Position numbers and translations under genes: made by a program
Virus record (IMG/VR): IMGVR_UViG_3300025410_000037
Coordinates: 1-41,939 of that record
Length of the DNA: 41,939 bases
Direction: 5' to 3' (one strand)
Origin: a virus
Part shown: positions 17,667-24,430 of the stretch, piece by piece
How positions within the stretch are numbered: position 1 is the stretch's first letter
Layout of the letters: every line of letters starts with the position of its first letter
The notes under the pieces: generated by a model
The model's database searches: none
What the model was told of the DNA's origin: nothing
What the model saw: the letters and a program-made list of their open reading frames with translations, nothing else

Positions 17667-19565
17667 TTACCTATTTCCCCATCGAGATCCTGACATCCAA
17701 CTTGGTCGTGCAAACTTTGGTGGGTTAGTCATATTGGCATGGAACAAATTCGGTGCGTTCCAAATTAAGAACCAATGCGCCATAACGGTATCGTCTGTTG
17801 ATCCTTCGGGCCATTGAATAAGTTCTTTAACCATTGGTTTCATCGTTGCCTTTGAGCCAATGTAATCGCCACCGCTAGGGAAGCGAACGCGACCAGCTTT
17901 ATAATGTGGGGCAAGGGTTTGAACACCAAAGTCCTCATCGGACTTGTTGCGGTTAGTCTGATGCGGGACAAGGCTGACATTGCGAATCGCTGCCCACCGT
18001 TTGAAATGATCGTACTGAAGCATGAAGCGTTGCGCTGCATTTGCCTCAACGATTAGCGTGGTAAACGGATGACCCTGATCATTGGCGCGTTGCCACCATT
18101 CCTCAAGCAACCCCGTGTACTGGCGCGTGTCTTGGTTGTAGTCCAAAAAGTCAGGAGCATCCATAGGCGAGCGCACCAAATCAACCAAGTGTTGCATTTG
18201 GGTTTCTGCTGAGTAAGCCCACCATTGGACAGCCCAGTACTTTGTAGGAGACGGGTCAGCAGTTACCACCGAATAAGCGTTGATGCCAACAGGCCATTTA
18301 CCGATGATGCGATCCTCATCCCAAGAACCTTGGTGCATGACACCGGTTGAATCTTGTCCACCGTCAATCCATGCTGGCTGGATCAAGCTCGCTGCCTGAT
18401 CTACATCCTCTTGTTGATAGAGAGTCTGAAAGCGATCTAAACGATTTTTTTTGATTCGGGCAAGTTCTCGCCACGGCAATCTATATTCATCTAAAAGACA
18501 ACCGTGTGGGTAGTTGCCCTTATGAACGCCGCCGTTTTTATCAGCATCACATAGTTCGTCGTAATGCGCCTTGTAAACAATGTGGTGATATTTTTTGGGG
18601 GCTTTCTCGGGGGTTTCCTCAAATTCCTCAGACCAGTCAACTAGGTTAAGTGCGTACCGGTACAGATCATCTGAAGCCATGCGCTGACCTTGAAGGATTA
18701 AAAGCCCACCTGGATCAAGACGCGTCTCAGCTTCCGTTTCCCACCAACTGATTAAGTTCTCTCGGGACTCAACTGTACGGATGTTTGTTTTATCGACAAG
18801 GTCATCCCAAATAACTGTGTCAAAGCGCCCACCCAAGAAGCCTGAATCCATACCGTATGCGACGAAGTTTGGTTCTTTGTCGTCAACTGCCACTCCACCG
18901 TCTTGCGCCAAGATGAATTCCTCAAGTCTCCATAGGTCTGAGTTACTTGGTTTGAATCTTCCGAAGTCTGTGATGAGAGTTGATTTTGCATCTTCCGCTA
19001 AGCCTTTCTCAAAGAGGATGGGGTCAGCCTTAACAGGTGTGACGCGTTCAAAGGTACGACGGATACGACCCGTGTACTTAACTGCCTGACCTGCTGTACG
19101 AGATCCGATCATAGTTCTACGCGAACGGTCACGGACTGCAAGCCACACCGGAAAGTCGTGTGTCCATGTTGTTGACTTACCAACGCCAGGTGGACAGTTG
19201 ATAACAACATATTCTTTGTTGGGGGTTGCTGCTAACTCAAGCATCTTGTACGCAGCTTCTTCCACCCATGGTGAAGTAGAGCGCGCAAAGTAACGCTGAC
19301 GGAAATATCCAAAATCTTCTATCGCTCGTTGTGCGTCGCCTTTAACATCATCAATTCCAAAGACACCAGCCTTCTCAAAGCCAAACTCACCAAGTACGCG
19401 GTTAAGTCGTGAAGTTGGAATTGGCAACTGACGCATAACAGATGAGTAACTAATGCCAGCCATCTGCGCGGCGGTTCGTTGGGAGTGTCCTTCGCTGACT
19501 GCTTTTGCATACTTACGCCAGCGCGTGTCATCAATGCGTTTGTTACTGTTGCTCATCAGGCTCAA
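17667..19565 (-). CDS. terL: Terminase large subunit (with N-terminal HTH)
   Basis: 632 aa. The ATPase domain carries Walker A CPPGVGKST at about residues 124-132, Walker B VIWDDL at about 251-256 and the coupling motif LILQGQRMAS near 290. The nuclease domain shows TADPSPTKYWAVQWW, TTLIVEANAAQRF and DDTVMAHW as likely acidic metal ligands. This is the gp19/T7-like class that packages DNA at the portal. The first 50 residues form a helix-turn-helix (SEGHSQRTAAQMAGISYSSV), a feature usually found in the small subunit. No separate small terminase gene is recognised nearby. The start overlaps the upstream zinc-finger gene by 23 bp; MSNSNKR three codons later is an alternative start. Confidence 0.88.
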   Translation of the reverse strand: MSLMSNSNKRIDDTRWRKYAKAVSEGHSQRTAAQMAGISYSSVMRQLPIPTSRLNRVLGEFGFEKAGVFGIDDVKGDAQRAIEDFGYFRQRYFARSTSPWVEEAAYKMLELAATPNKEYVVINCPPGVGKSTTWTHDFPVWLAVRDRSRRTMIGSRTAGQAVKYTGRIRRTFERVTPVKADPILFEKGLAEDAKSTLITDFGRFKPSNSDLWRLEEFILAQDGGVAVDDKEPNFVAYGMDSGFLGGRFDTVIWDDLVDKTNIRTVESRENLISWWETEAETRLDPGGLLILQGQRMASDDLYRYALNLVDWSEEFEETPEKAPKKYHHIVYKAHYDELCDADKNGGVHKGNYPHGCLLDEYRLPWRELARIKKNRLDRFQTLYQQEDVDQAASLIQPAWIDGGQDSTGVMHQGSWDEDRIIGKWPVGINAYSVVTADPSPTKYWAVQWWAYSAETQMQHLVDLVRSPMDAPDFLDYNQDTRQYTGLLEEWWQRANDQGHPFTTLIVEANAAQRFMLQYDHFKRWAAIRNVSLVPHQTNRNKSDEDFGVQTLAPHYKAGRVRFPSGGDYIGSKATMKPMVKELIQWPEGSTDDTVMAHWFLIWNAPNLFHANMTNPPKFARPSWMSGSRWGNR

Positions 19566-19758
19566 TTCTTGCGTGTAGGAATCCAGTTACATTAGTTATG
19601 TACAAATGATAGAAAAAATGTTTGCGCTTAATATGTGCTTTCAAATCCAAAGTCCATAGATCAAGAGCATCCATAAATACAACGCTTGGATAACTCTCAG
19701 ACTTCCATTTGCATTTAGGGCAATGAGCTGAGTATTTACCTTCTTTAAGATCAAACAT
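19543..19758 (-). CDS. Small zinc-finger protein upstream of terminase
   Basis: 71 aa with CPKCKW near residue 14 and HIKRKH near residue 43, spaced like a C2H2-type finger (C-x2-C ... H-x4-H). A GGAG site lies just before its ATG. It is the first gene of the packaging/virion operon and overlaps the terminase start. Candidate roles are a DNA-binding packaging factor or a regulator. No family is recognised beyond the finger itself. Confidence 0.55.
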   Translation of the reverse strand: MFDLKEGKYSAHCPKCKWKSESYPSVVFMDALDLWTLDLKAHIKRKHFFYHLYITNVTGFLHARIEPDEQQ

Positions 19759-19994
19759 TACTCTCCATGGTTATCCCTTTCCGTAATGTTTAACCCTATC
19801 ACTTGCAATGCTTGTAATTGATGCTATCGTTCGTTTACCGCAAGGGGAAGTTGCGGTTATTGGAAAAAACTTAATAATGGCAGCGCGGCACACCATGTAA
19901 AAAACCGCGCACACTACTGACTCTAGTGTGGCCCCGTTTGATGGGTTAGTCTTTACTGTCCGAGTGTTGATCGGCAAAAGGTTAGCCACCGAGG

Positions 19995-20509
19995 AACTCC
20001 TGAGAGCAAGGGAGTTAAACAGCGAGTATCTATTAGCTCATAAACACGAATCACCTTATGAGCATTACAACAACTAATAGATTACATATAGCGTGATTGG
20101 GAGCAATCCCCTATCTAACAGATAGTCCTTAACTAAGGCTATCTATGTCCACCACCGGTCAATCAGTTACGCCGCGATTAGTGAGTGGCTTTAAAACCAT
20201 TACTCATAGATGAGAAGATAGCCTTAAAGCTATACGACAAACTTGAGTCACACCGACTCAACTACGGCTGGTCAATAGGTTACGCTGATGACATATAGTT
20301 CGTATGGTGATATGAAATTGGGTCGCGCCACCCACCCTCGGCACATCCCCCGTCAAAGCTAGACAGATCACGCTTAAATGTCTAACCCTTAACTCAACCA
20401 TTAGAGATAGTCCGATACCTAGCAAGCAATGGCGAGAGGTTGCAGAAGATGGGACTAGATAGAAAACGGCGCGGAAGTTCTCAAATAACGACTAGCCACT
20501 AGTGAGAAC
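19995..20509. ncRNA. Candidate large structured RNA
   Basis: At least six independent hairpins plus a long-distance pairing (AAGGCTATCT at 20135-20144 with AGATAGCCTT at 20216-20225) fall within about 515 nt in a genome where coding gaps are otherwise under about 200 bp. The density of perfect stems with short loops is more than I would expect by chance. Large ornate phage RNAs such as GOLLD and ROOL are known from environmental and actinobacterial phages and have this size. I cannot match their conserved cores by eye. The strand is not determined. Confidence 0.4.
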
Positions 20510-20876
20510 CGCAAGCATTGAAAAGGTTGGGGATAAGATGGGGAAAAGATAGCGCGGAATAACTCACTATTTTCACAAGATATACACAAGGCGGGGCAAA
20601 TAGTTGCAACTTTTAGTGGAATATCGGGCGGATGCTGTGGGGTAAACCAAACCTCACCCCCAACCCTTGAAATCTGAGCGTGAAACCCCCCAAACATTAC
20701 GAACAGGGCAAGAAAGGGCGCGGGGTGGCTTTGGGCTAGGTTTTGCGACAACTTGCGCCACTTATGACACCACCTGAACACGGTCCAAGCCCTGCCGGTT
20801 TCCCCTGGTTTTTGCTCTCAGCTTTGAATTGCCCCCCCGCTTTTTTGCCCGTTTGGTGGTTCTTTTTTGCCCCTAA

Positions 20877-20918
20877 ATAGATTACGCTTAGCCCTAACGA
20901 GGTGGGGAGAGTCCCACC
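20877..20918 (+). promoter_or_regulatory. Promoter-like 10-mer plus leader hairpin for the plus operon
   Basis: ATAGATTACG at 20877-20886 contains a -10-like TAGATT and is identical to the -10 regions of two strong minus promoters (25.1 and 28.2 kb). No good -35 is present here. The leader hairpin GGTGGG/CCCACC at 20901-20918 carries the 12-mer GGGGAGAGTCCC, which also occurs in the leader of the 25.05-kb transcript. The AAAGG ribosome site and ATG of the first gene follow. Confidence 0.6.
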
Positions 20919-20938
20919 CGATACAGAAAGGCTAGACA

Positions 20939-21094
20939 ATGGCAAAGAGTGTAAAAATAATCCTCACCCTTGTTGATTCTTCAGGGGTTGAATGGGTAGC
21001 AACAGAAACAACAGAAACAAAAGCAAAGGCAATTGTTAAGGCATACACAAACGCGGGCGTAATTCTTACCGCTAAGTTTCAGGCGGTGGCATAA
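20939..21094 (+). CDS. Small hypothetical protein (51 aa), first gene of plus operon
   Basis: ATG at 20939-20941, preceded by GAAAGG at good spacing. 51 aa: MAKSVKIILTLVDSSGVEWV, then ATETTETKAKAIVKAYTNAG and VILTAKFQAVA. The predicted beta-strand, loop, helix, strand pattern suggests a compact alpha/beta fold. Its stop is directly followed by the GTG start of the next gene. Function unknown. Confidence 0.6.
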   Translation: MAKSVKIILTLVDSSGVEWVATETTETKAKAIVKAYTNAGVILTAKFQAVA

Positions 21095-21445
21095 GTGGCG
21101 ACTTACCACGGATTAATCAAAGTCTCTTGTCTCGTTTGTTCTTGGGAAACTACAGACGATCACACGATGACCACTCTTAACGATCTCGATGGTTCATGCC
21201 CACGATGTGAGGAACAGTTCTTCCGTTGGGAAAATTTCAACGGTTCTATAGTCGTTTCACTTACTCAAAATCTCGACGGTTTGCACACTTACGAAAACCT
21301 CGTTTACCAAGCGCCTACAGTTGCAGAACCTGATTATTTTTCTTGCGGTTCTTGCGGTGGTTCTTTTCTTGAAGAAGAAGGCACACGCACACAAGATTCA
21401 GAACATCACTTTACTTTTACCTGTAACGATTGCAAAGGAGAATAA
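21095..21445 (+). CDS. Double zinc-ribbon protein (116 aa)
   Basis: Starts with GTG directly after the previous stop. 116 aa with four C-x2-C knuckles: CLVC near residue 12, CPRC near 36, CGSC near 84 and CNDC near 112. They are arranged as two zinc ribbons, separated by a beta-rich segment (NFNGSIVVSLTQNLDG). It is acidic between the ribbons. No enzymatic domain is visible. The setting in a small plus operon gives no functional clue. Nucleic-acid or protein binding is likely. Confidence 0.65.
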   Translation: MATYHGLIKVSCLVCSWETTDDHTMTTLNDLDGSCPRCEEQFFRWENFNGSIVVSLTQNLDGLHTYENLVYQAPTVAEPDYFSCGSCGGSFLEEEGTRTQDSEHHFTFTCNDCKGE

Positions 21446-21449
21446 ACAG

Positions 21450-21740
21450 ATGAGATCTTTCGATTATGTAACCGCTTGCAAAGAGGCAAGCAAAGCGCAA
21501 GGAATCGACGACATTGTGAGCGCGTTGCAGGAATTAGGGATCAACGCATCAAGCGAACAAACGGGTGGTTTTACCATGTGCGCTTATGTTCAATTAACAG
21601 AATCTCGCTACATTTACGCAAATCTCTATGGTGAGAGCGTTTATTCTGATGAGGATTACCTTTTTGATATTTTCCAGTATGACGATAAGCAGGACGCAAC
21701 TCAGATCGCGCAAGACATCAACAACTACATCAACGACTAA
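21450..21740 (+). CDS. Hypothetical protein (96 aa)
   Basis: ATG at 21450-21452 with an ideal AAAGGAG site; the longer frame upstream overlaps the zinc-ribbon gene and is rejected. 96 aa, acidic: MRSFDYVTACKEASKAQGID, a helix, then a beta segment FTMCAYVQLTESRYIYANLY. The C-terminus is Asp-rich (SDEDYLFDIFQYDDKQDA). An alpha/beta fold is likely. I do not recognise the family. Confidence 0.65.
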   Translation: MRSFDYVTACKEASKAQGIDDIVSALQELGINASSEQTGGFTMCAYVQLTESRYIYANLYGESVYSDEDYLFDIFQYDDKQDATQIAQDINNYIND

Positions 21741-21746
21741 ACAACA

Positions 21747-21791
21747 GCGCGCCCGTGGTGGCTTGCGTGGGTTCGATTCTCACGGCGCGCA
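21747..21791 (+). ncRNA. tRNA-like minihelix (acceptor stem plus T arm)
   Basis: GCGCGCC (21747-21753) pairs fully with GGCGCGC (21784-21790) as a 7-bp acceptor stem. Directly before the 3' arm lies a T arm: stem GTGGG/CTCAC with the exact 7-nt loop TTCGATT, matching the TTCRANY rule, followed by a discriminator-like A. Only 13 nt replace the D and anticodon arms, and no CCA is encoded. An alternative fold is a simple 10-bp hairpin with one bulged C (GCGCGC-CGTG with CACGGCGCGC). It could be a tRNA relic, a functional tRNA-like element, or an attachment-site remnant. Confidence 0.45.
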
Positions 21792-21834
21792 CTAACTAGG
21801 GGGATCGGCTCTCTAGTGAAACGAAAGGCAGAAC

Positions 21835-22236
21835 ATGACTACAACGCTTGAAGGTTTAATGAATGGGGCAGGAATCACCGCCTCAATCCGTGAAGATTGG
21901 AACGAAAACGCCCCTGATTGGGCGCATAGCAAGGCGCGCCACTATCGCGTAAAGGTTCGTTACCAAAAGCGCACTATGAGCCTTTGGTATTACCAAGGCT
22001 TAGGAATTACCCGCGAGCCTCGCCCTGCTGATGTTGTCGAATGTCTCGCTTGCGATTCTTTGAGCGATTACGACTCATTAGATGACTTTATTAATGAGAT
22101 GGGCTTAGAGATCAAAAGCGTGGCAGATTTTCGCAATTATGAAAAGCAATACAAGCAACTCAAGGCGCAGAATAAGCGTTTCGCCCACCTTATCGGGAAT
22201 CCTGAACTCATCCAACGGATGCAAGAGGTTGCATAA
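21835..22236 (+). CDS. Hypothetical protein (133 aa)
   Basis: 133 aa with GAAAGG before the ATG. Helices flank a basic beta segment (HYRVKVRYQKRTMSLWYYQG). A conserved-looking LACDSLSDYDSLDDFINEMG follows, and a charged C-terminal helix (NYEKQYKQLKAQNKRFAHL) ends it. The sequence pattern resembles phage proteins of unknown function from actinophages. Its stop overlaps the next ATG by none, but the genes are adjacent (TAA then ATG). Confidence 0.6.
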   Translation: MTTTLEGLMNGAGITASIREDWNENAPDWAHSKARHYRVKVRYQKRTMSLWYYQGLGITREPRPADVVECLACDSLSDYDSLDDFINEMGLEIKSVADFRNYEKQYKQLKAQNKRFAHLIGNPELIQRMQEVA

Positions 22237-22395
22237 ATGAGACTCACAAAGCGCGGTGAGCGCGTTCTAGGGCTTTTAATGCTTGCGGGGTTTGTAGCTC
22301 TATTCCTCGTCGTTAATTGGCTATTAACCCCCGACAGTTGCGGGGGTGATGTTGCGACACTTTCCCAAGGTTGTAAAGATCTTCTCTACCCTTGA
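22237..22395 (+). CDS. Small single-pass membrane protein (52 aa)
   Basis: ATG follows immediately after the upstream stop. 52 aa: a basic N-terminus (MRLTKRGERV) and one hydrophobic segment (LGLLMLAGFVALFLVVNWLL). Then comes a short tail with two cysteines (SCGGDVATLSQGCKDLLYP) that would lie outside the membrane and could form a disulfide. It looks like the small RGER-type membrane proteins common in actinobacteria and their phages. Function unknown; a superinfection or envelope role is a guess. Confidence 0.6.
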   Translation: MRLTKRGERVLGLLMLAGFVALFLVVNWLLTPDSCGGDVATLSQGCKDLLYP

Positions 22396-22478
22396 TTAGA
22401 TGCCTTCTGTCGCTCACCGCTTGCCGGTGGGCGGTGGTGGGTGGCTAGATCGGACACTCAATAAAGAAAGGTCAGGAC

Positions 22479-22580
22479 ATGGAAACAGAAAAGAAAGAGA
22501 CGGGCTACCGCGCACACTTCACGGGGGCTTGGGTTTGCTACACCTGCGGGGTTTTGTGTGAGTGTGGGGATGATGACTAA
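22479..22580 (+). CDS. Cysteine-rich microprotein (33 aa)
   Basis: ATG at 22479-22481 after AAAGG. 33 aa with CYTC and CEC (WVCYTCGVLCECGDDD), a minimal zinc-knuckle arrangement. It is preceded by a hairpin (CACCG/CGGTG near 22420-22434) and followed by the terminator region. Small but with a good ribosome site. It adds to the many cysteine-knuckle proteins nearby. Function unknown. Confidence 0.5.
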   Translation: METEKKETGYRAHFTGAWVCYTCGVLCECGDDD

Positions 22581-22682
22581 ATAACTTAGACATTATCCAG
22601 GAAAAAGTCTAACCCTCAACCTACGGGGGCGGGGTCGGATTTCCCAAGGACTAGTGCGAACTCAGTCCCAAAAAAATTTATT

Positions 22683-22732
22683 GCAAGCCACCTAGTGAGA
22701 ACTCAATCTCCGGTGGCTTGCTTTTTTTCTTT
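22683..22732. terminator. Bidirectional intrinsic terminator
   Basis: GCAAGCCACC (22683-22692) pairs perfectly with GGTGGCTTGC (22712-22721). T-rich DNA follows on the plus side (from 22722) and an A-run at 22670-22677 gives a U-tract on the minus side. It separates the plus operon from the convergent minus operon. The stop codon of the 22703-22903 gene lies within its loop, so the stem overlaps that gene's 3' end. Confidence 0.88.
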
Positions 22733-22903
22733 TGTTAATTTCAATCGTTCTTCTAGCAATAAATCAATCGATTGGATCAGGTTCATTTTTTTTCGCCAGT
22801 CCATCCGATTACCGTACTCATCTCTTTTAAGATCCCGTGAGAGATTCGCAAGAGCTTCATCTATCTCAGCAAGAGATTCATTCGTAACGGTAAGCACCAA
22901 CAT
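22703..22903 (-). CDS. Helical protein of unknown function (66 aa)
   Basis: 66 aa, charged and almost entirely helical: ESLAEIDEALANLSRDLKRD, then MDWRKKMNLIQSIDLLLEER and LKLTKEKKQATGD. A coiled coil or small dimer is likely. It is the last gene of the early minus operon, with its stop in the terminator loop. Not recognised. Confidence 0.55.
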   Translation of the reverse strand: MLVLTVTNESLAEIDEALANLSRDLKRDEYGNRMDWRKKMNLIQSIDLLLEERLKLTKEKKQATGD

Positions 22904-22906
22904 ATT

Positions 22907-23092
22907 TTAACCTTGATTACGGTCATCTCGCTTTGCTTTATATGCGCGAACATCATCAGCCAAGTAGAAAACATCTCGACCAACTTTCTTCACCCACTTA
23001 ATCGCACCGCGATGCTGCATTTGTCGAAGGTTGTTTAGATTGACTTGCAAGAACTCAACAACCTGTTTAGACGACCAAAGTTCTTCACTCAT
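22907..23092 (-). CDS. Excisionase-like HTH protein
   Basis: 61 aa with a winged-helix/MerR-like helix-turn-helix: WSSKQVVEFLQVNLNNLRQM, then QHRGAIKWVKKVGRDVFYLA and DDVRAYKAKR. This is the layout of excisionases and helix_turn_helix_17 proteins. In a temperate phage it is a candidate recombination directionality factor or small regulator. It is not next to the integrase (12 kb away), so excisionase function is inferred. Its start touches the stop of SSB. Confidence 0.68.
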   Translation of the reverse strand: MSEELWSSKQVVEFLQVNLNNLRQMQHRGAIKWVKKVGRDVFYLADDVRAYKAKRDDRNQG

Positions 23093-23475
23093 TAGAAGGG
23101 CGCATCCTCACTTTGTGTAGAGGTTGCAGGTGCATCTTCAGTTGCATCTTTAGATAAGCGCTCAACCTTTTCAATCTCGCTTCCGATAATGTCTAGAGAA
23201 GTGCGAACCTCTCCACTATCTGTAGTGAATTGAGACTGAGCTAGTCGGCCCGTGATTGTCACGGTATTACCTTTAACAAAACGATCAACAACTTTTTCAG
23301 CAGAACCGCCAAAGAAAGTTACCTGAAACCACATGGTCAAACCGTCAACCCACTCACCATTGACGCGATGACGCTGACCAACGGCTAGTGAGAAGTTGCA
23401 AATAGCTTTGTTATCTTTCGTAAACTTGAGTACCGGATCTTTTCCAAGGTTGCCGGTGATAGTGATTTGATTCAT
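23092..23475 (-). CDS. ssb: Single-stranded DNA-binding protein
   Basis: 127 aa with a full OB-fold pattern: MNQITITGNLGKDPVLKFTK, AICNFSLAVGQRHR, TMWFQVTFFGGSAEKVVDRF and GNTVTITGRLAQSQFTTDSG. An acidic, disordered tail ends in DAPF, like the bacterial SSB tip that recruits partner proteins. Typical length. It coats ssDNA in replication and in the annealing pathway served by the Bet/RecT and Cas4-like genes upstream. It is coupled to the HTH gene downstream. Confidence 0.9.
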   Translation of the reverse strand: MNQITITGNLGKDPVLKFTKDNKAICNFSLAVGQRHRVNGEWVDGLTMWFQVTFFGGSAEKVVDRFVKGNTVTITGRLAQSQFTTDSGEVRTSLDIIGSEIEKVERLSKDATEDAPATSTQSEDAPF

Positions 23476-23495
23476 TATTTACCTTTCTTCTGTTG

Positions 23496-23879
23496 TTAGT
23501 ACCAGGGATTACCTAGCTTTGCTTGATGATTCCAAAAATTAAGAGCCTTACACGGGCTTCCATAACGAACCGTAATATATCGTAAACCTGCCTTAATCTG
23601 AATTACAGGATCTTTGGGCATATATGGATACTTGTAATTGCCCCATGTCTGAGGCAAAAACTGAGCGATACCAAATGCACCCGACGATTTATTAAATGCT
23701 TTCGGATTCCAATGACTCTCTCGATTCCAAAGAGTGTTCAAGCATTGAAACTCTTTGACGATCTTCCATTGCTTGAGAACAGATTCTCTTGCAAGCAAAC
23801 GCGGTGACATTGCAAAATGTACGCTTTTACTTGGAGCTACTGCCGCTTGCGCTGGAACAATATGTAAAAACCCTACCAT
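23496..23879 (-). CDS. Secreted transglycosylase (Rpf/SLT-like) cell-wall hydrolase
   Basis: From the ATG at 23877-23879 the product is 127 aa. The catalytic domain shows CLNTLWNRESHWNPKAFNKS, SGAFGIAQFLPQTWGNY and GLRYITVRYGSPCKALNFW, as in actinobacterial lysozyme-like SLT enzymes with the catalytic Glu in NRESHW. The usual signal peptide is incomplete from this ATG. In the same frame a better start is ATT at 23913-23915, with GAAAGG 7 nt upstream. That start adds RLRRKALLTAI and completes a signal peptide (cleavage near PAQA-AV), so I think the true start is the ATT. It cuts peptidoglycan outside the membrane. Location in the early operon, not the lysis cassette, is unusual. Confidence 0.75.
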   Translation of the reverse strand: MVGFLHIVPAQAAVAPSKSVHFAMSPRLLARESVLKQWKIVKEFQCLNTLWNRESHWNPKAFNKSSGAFGIAQFLPQTWGNYKYPYMPKDPVIQIKAGLRYITVRYGSPCKALNFWNHQAKLGNPWY

Positions 23880-23918
23880 TATGGCTGTTAAAAGGGCTTT
23901 ACGGCGTAGGCGAATCGC

Positions 23919-24011
23919 CTAGCCTTTCGCCACCTTTCGGCAAACTTCGCAAGCGTTATCAACCCAACGCTGTGCGCCACACTTACAATAAATAACTTTT
24001 GAATCATCCAT
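23919..24011 (-). CDS. Zinc-ribbon microprotein (30 aa)
   Basis: ATG at 24009-24011 after GGGGGAAATC; 30 aa MDDSKVIYCKCGAQRWVDNA then CEVCRKVAKG. CKC and CEVC form one zinc ribbon. Its stop (TAG) lies 3 nt before the probable ATT start of the transglycosylase, so translation may re-initiate there. Part of a run of tiny cysteine-knuckle genes. Confidence 0.6.
   Translation of the reverse strand: MDDSKVIYCKCGAQRWVDNACEVCRKVAKG
23923..23928 (-). promoter_or_regulatory. Ribosome site placing the transglycosylase start at ATT
   Basis: GAAAGG ends 7 nt before the ATT at 23913-23915. The ATG at 23877-23879 has no such site (the bases before it are CCCTTTTAACAGCC). The site lies inside the end of the 30-aa zinc-ribbon gene. 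Confidence 0.55.
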
Positions 24012-24047
24012 GATTTCCCCCTAAAGGTGTTGGTTATGGACAAGGAA

Positions 24048-24269
24048 CTATTTTAGCGTTATTGAATCCTTGATCTTCGACTTAGCAATGTCCCGGGCTA
24101 CCTGTAAGCCACGCGTGTACGCTTGCTCGGGTGTAAGATCCACCGGCAATTCTTTGAAATCTAGAATCTGCTGCTGAATCGCGCTCACAATATCTGAAGC
24201 TGTACGGTTAAGAACCGTGAGCATAAGGCTATTGATCTGTGGGCCTAATGATTTTGGATCGGGTTTCAT
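24048..24269 (-). CDS. Hypothetical protein (73 aa)
   Basis: 73 aa, helical: LMLTVLNRTASDIVSAIQQQ, then LPVDLTPEQAYTRGLQVARD and IAKSKIKDSITLK. Its ATG overlaps the stop of the FmdB-like gene (ATGA). No motif is recognised. It belongs to the early operon and lies between two zinc-ribbon genes. Confidence 0.55.
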   Translation of the reverse strand: MKPDPKSLGPQINSLMLTVLNRTASDIVSAIQQQILDFKELPVDLTPEQAYTRGLQVARDIAKSKIKDSITLK

Positions 24270-24430
24270 TTACTGGACATTCCTTTCACATTGATACTTG
24301 GGGTTGCGTGGAACTGTTTGGTCATCTGTTGACCGCACTTTGGGCATTGAGGAATAGAACTATCCTCAAGTGATTGGTGCATCTCGATCATTGAGTAATC
24401 GGAAGAGCAACGATATTCATATGTAGGCAT
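24266..24430 (-). CDS. FmdB-like zinc-ribbon protein (54 aa)
   Basis: 54 aa beginning MPTYEYRCSSDYSMIEMHQS, with QCPKCGQQM near the middle. This is the FmdB-type regulatory/ribbon pattern (MPTYEYRC). The second cysteine of the first knuckle is replaced (CSSD). It overlaps the upstream stop (TAATG) and the downstream start (ATGA). Family likeness is clear; function is not known. Confidence 0.68.
   Translation of the reverse strand: MPTYEYRCSSDYSMIEMHQSLEDSSIPQCPKCGQQMTKQFHATPSINVKGMSSK

Larger units (their letters stand above)
19759..20938. other. 1.18-kb gene-free divergent region with dense hairpins
   Basis: The stretch separates the minus-strand late operon from the plus-strand operon. 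Open frames here lack supportable starts and coherent composition. Perfect or near-perfect hairpins occur at 19995-20016 (AACTCC/GGAGTT), 20030-20080 (two stacked stems), 20121-20143, 20243-20261 (TTGAGTC/GACTCAA), 20360-20384 (TAGACA/TGTCTA) and 20477-20509 (GTTCTCA/TGAGAAC). A 16-nt imperfect repeat (14/16) occurs at 20157-20172 and 20270-20285. Promoters for both operons must lie here. It could also contain the replication origin. The right part (20520-20870) has little structure that I can see. Confidence 0.7.

Noticed and set aside
19771-19989. 72-aa minus frame in the gap upstream of the late operon
   Set aside because: GTG start with an AGGAG-like site, but that site is part of the hairpin at 19995-20016. 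The composition is erratic and no motif is present.
20455-20945. Two overlapping minus frames (108 and 69 aa) in the divergent region
   Set aside because: Pro/Ser-rich random composition, no ribosome sites, and they cross the plus-operon promoter and leader hairpin.
22651-22700. Possible CRISPR-like repeats (CTAGTG-GAACTCA at 22651 and 22692, with CTAGTGAGAAC also at 20499)
   Set aside because: Only two or three short degenerate copies, no regular spacers and no cas genes. The Cas4-like protein belongs to the recombination operon.
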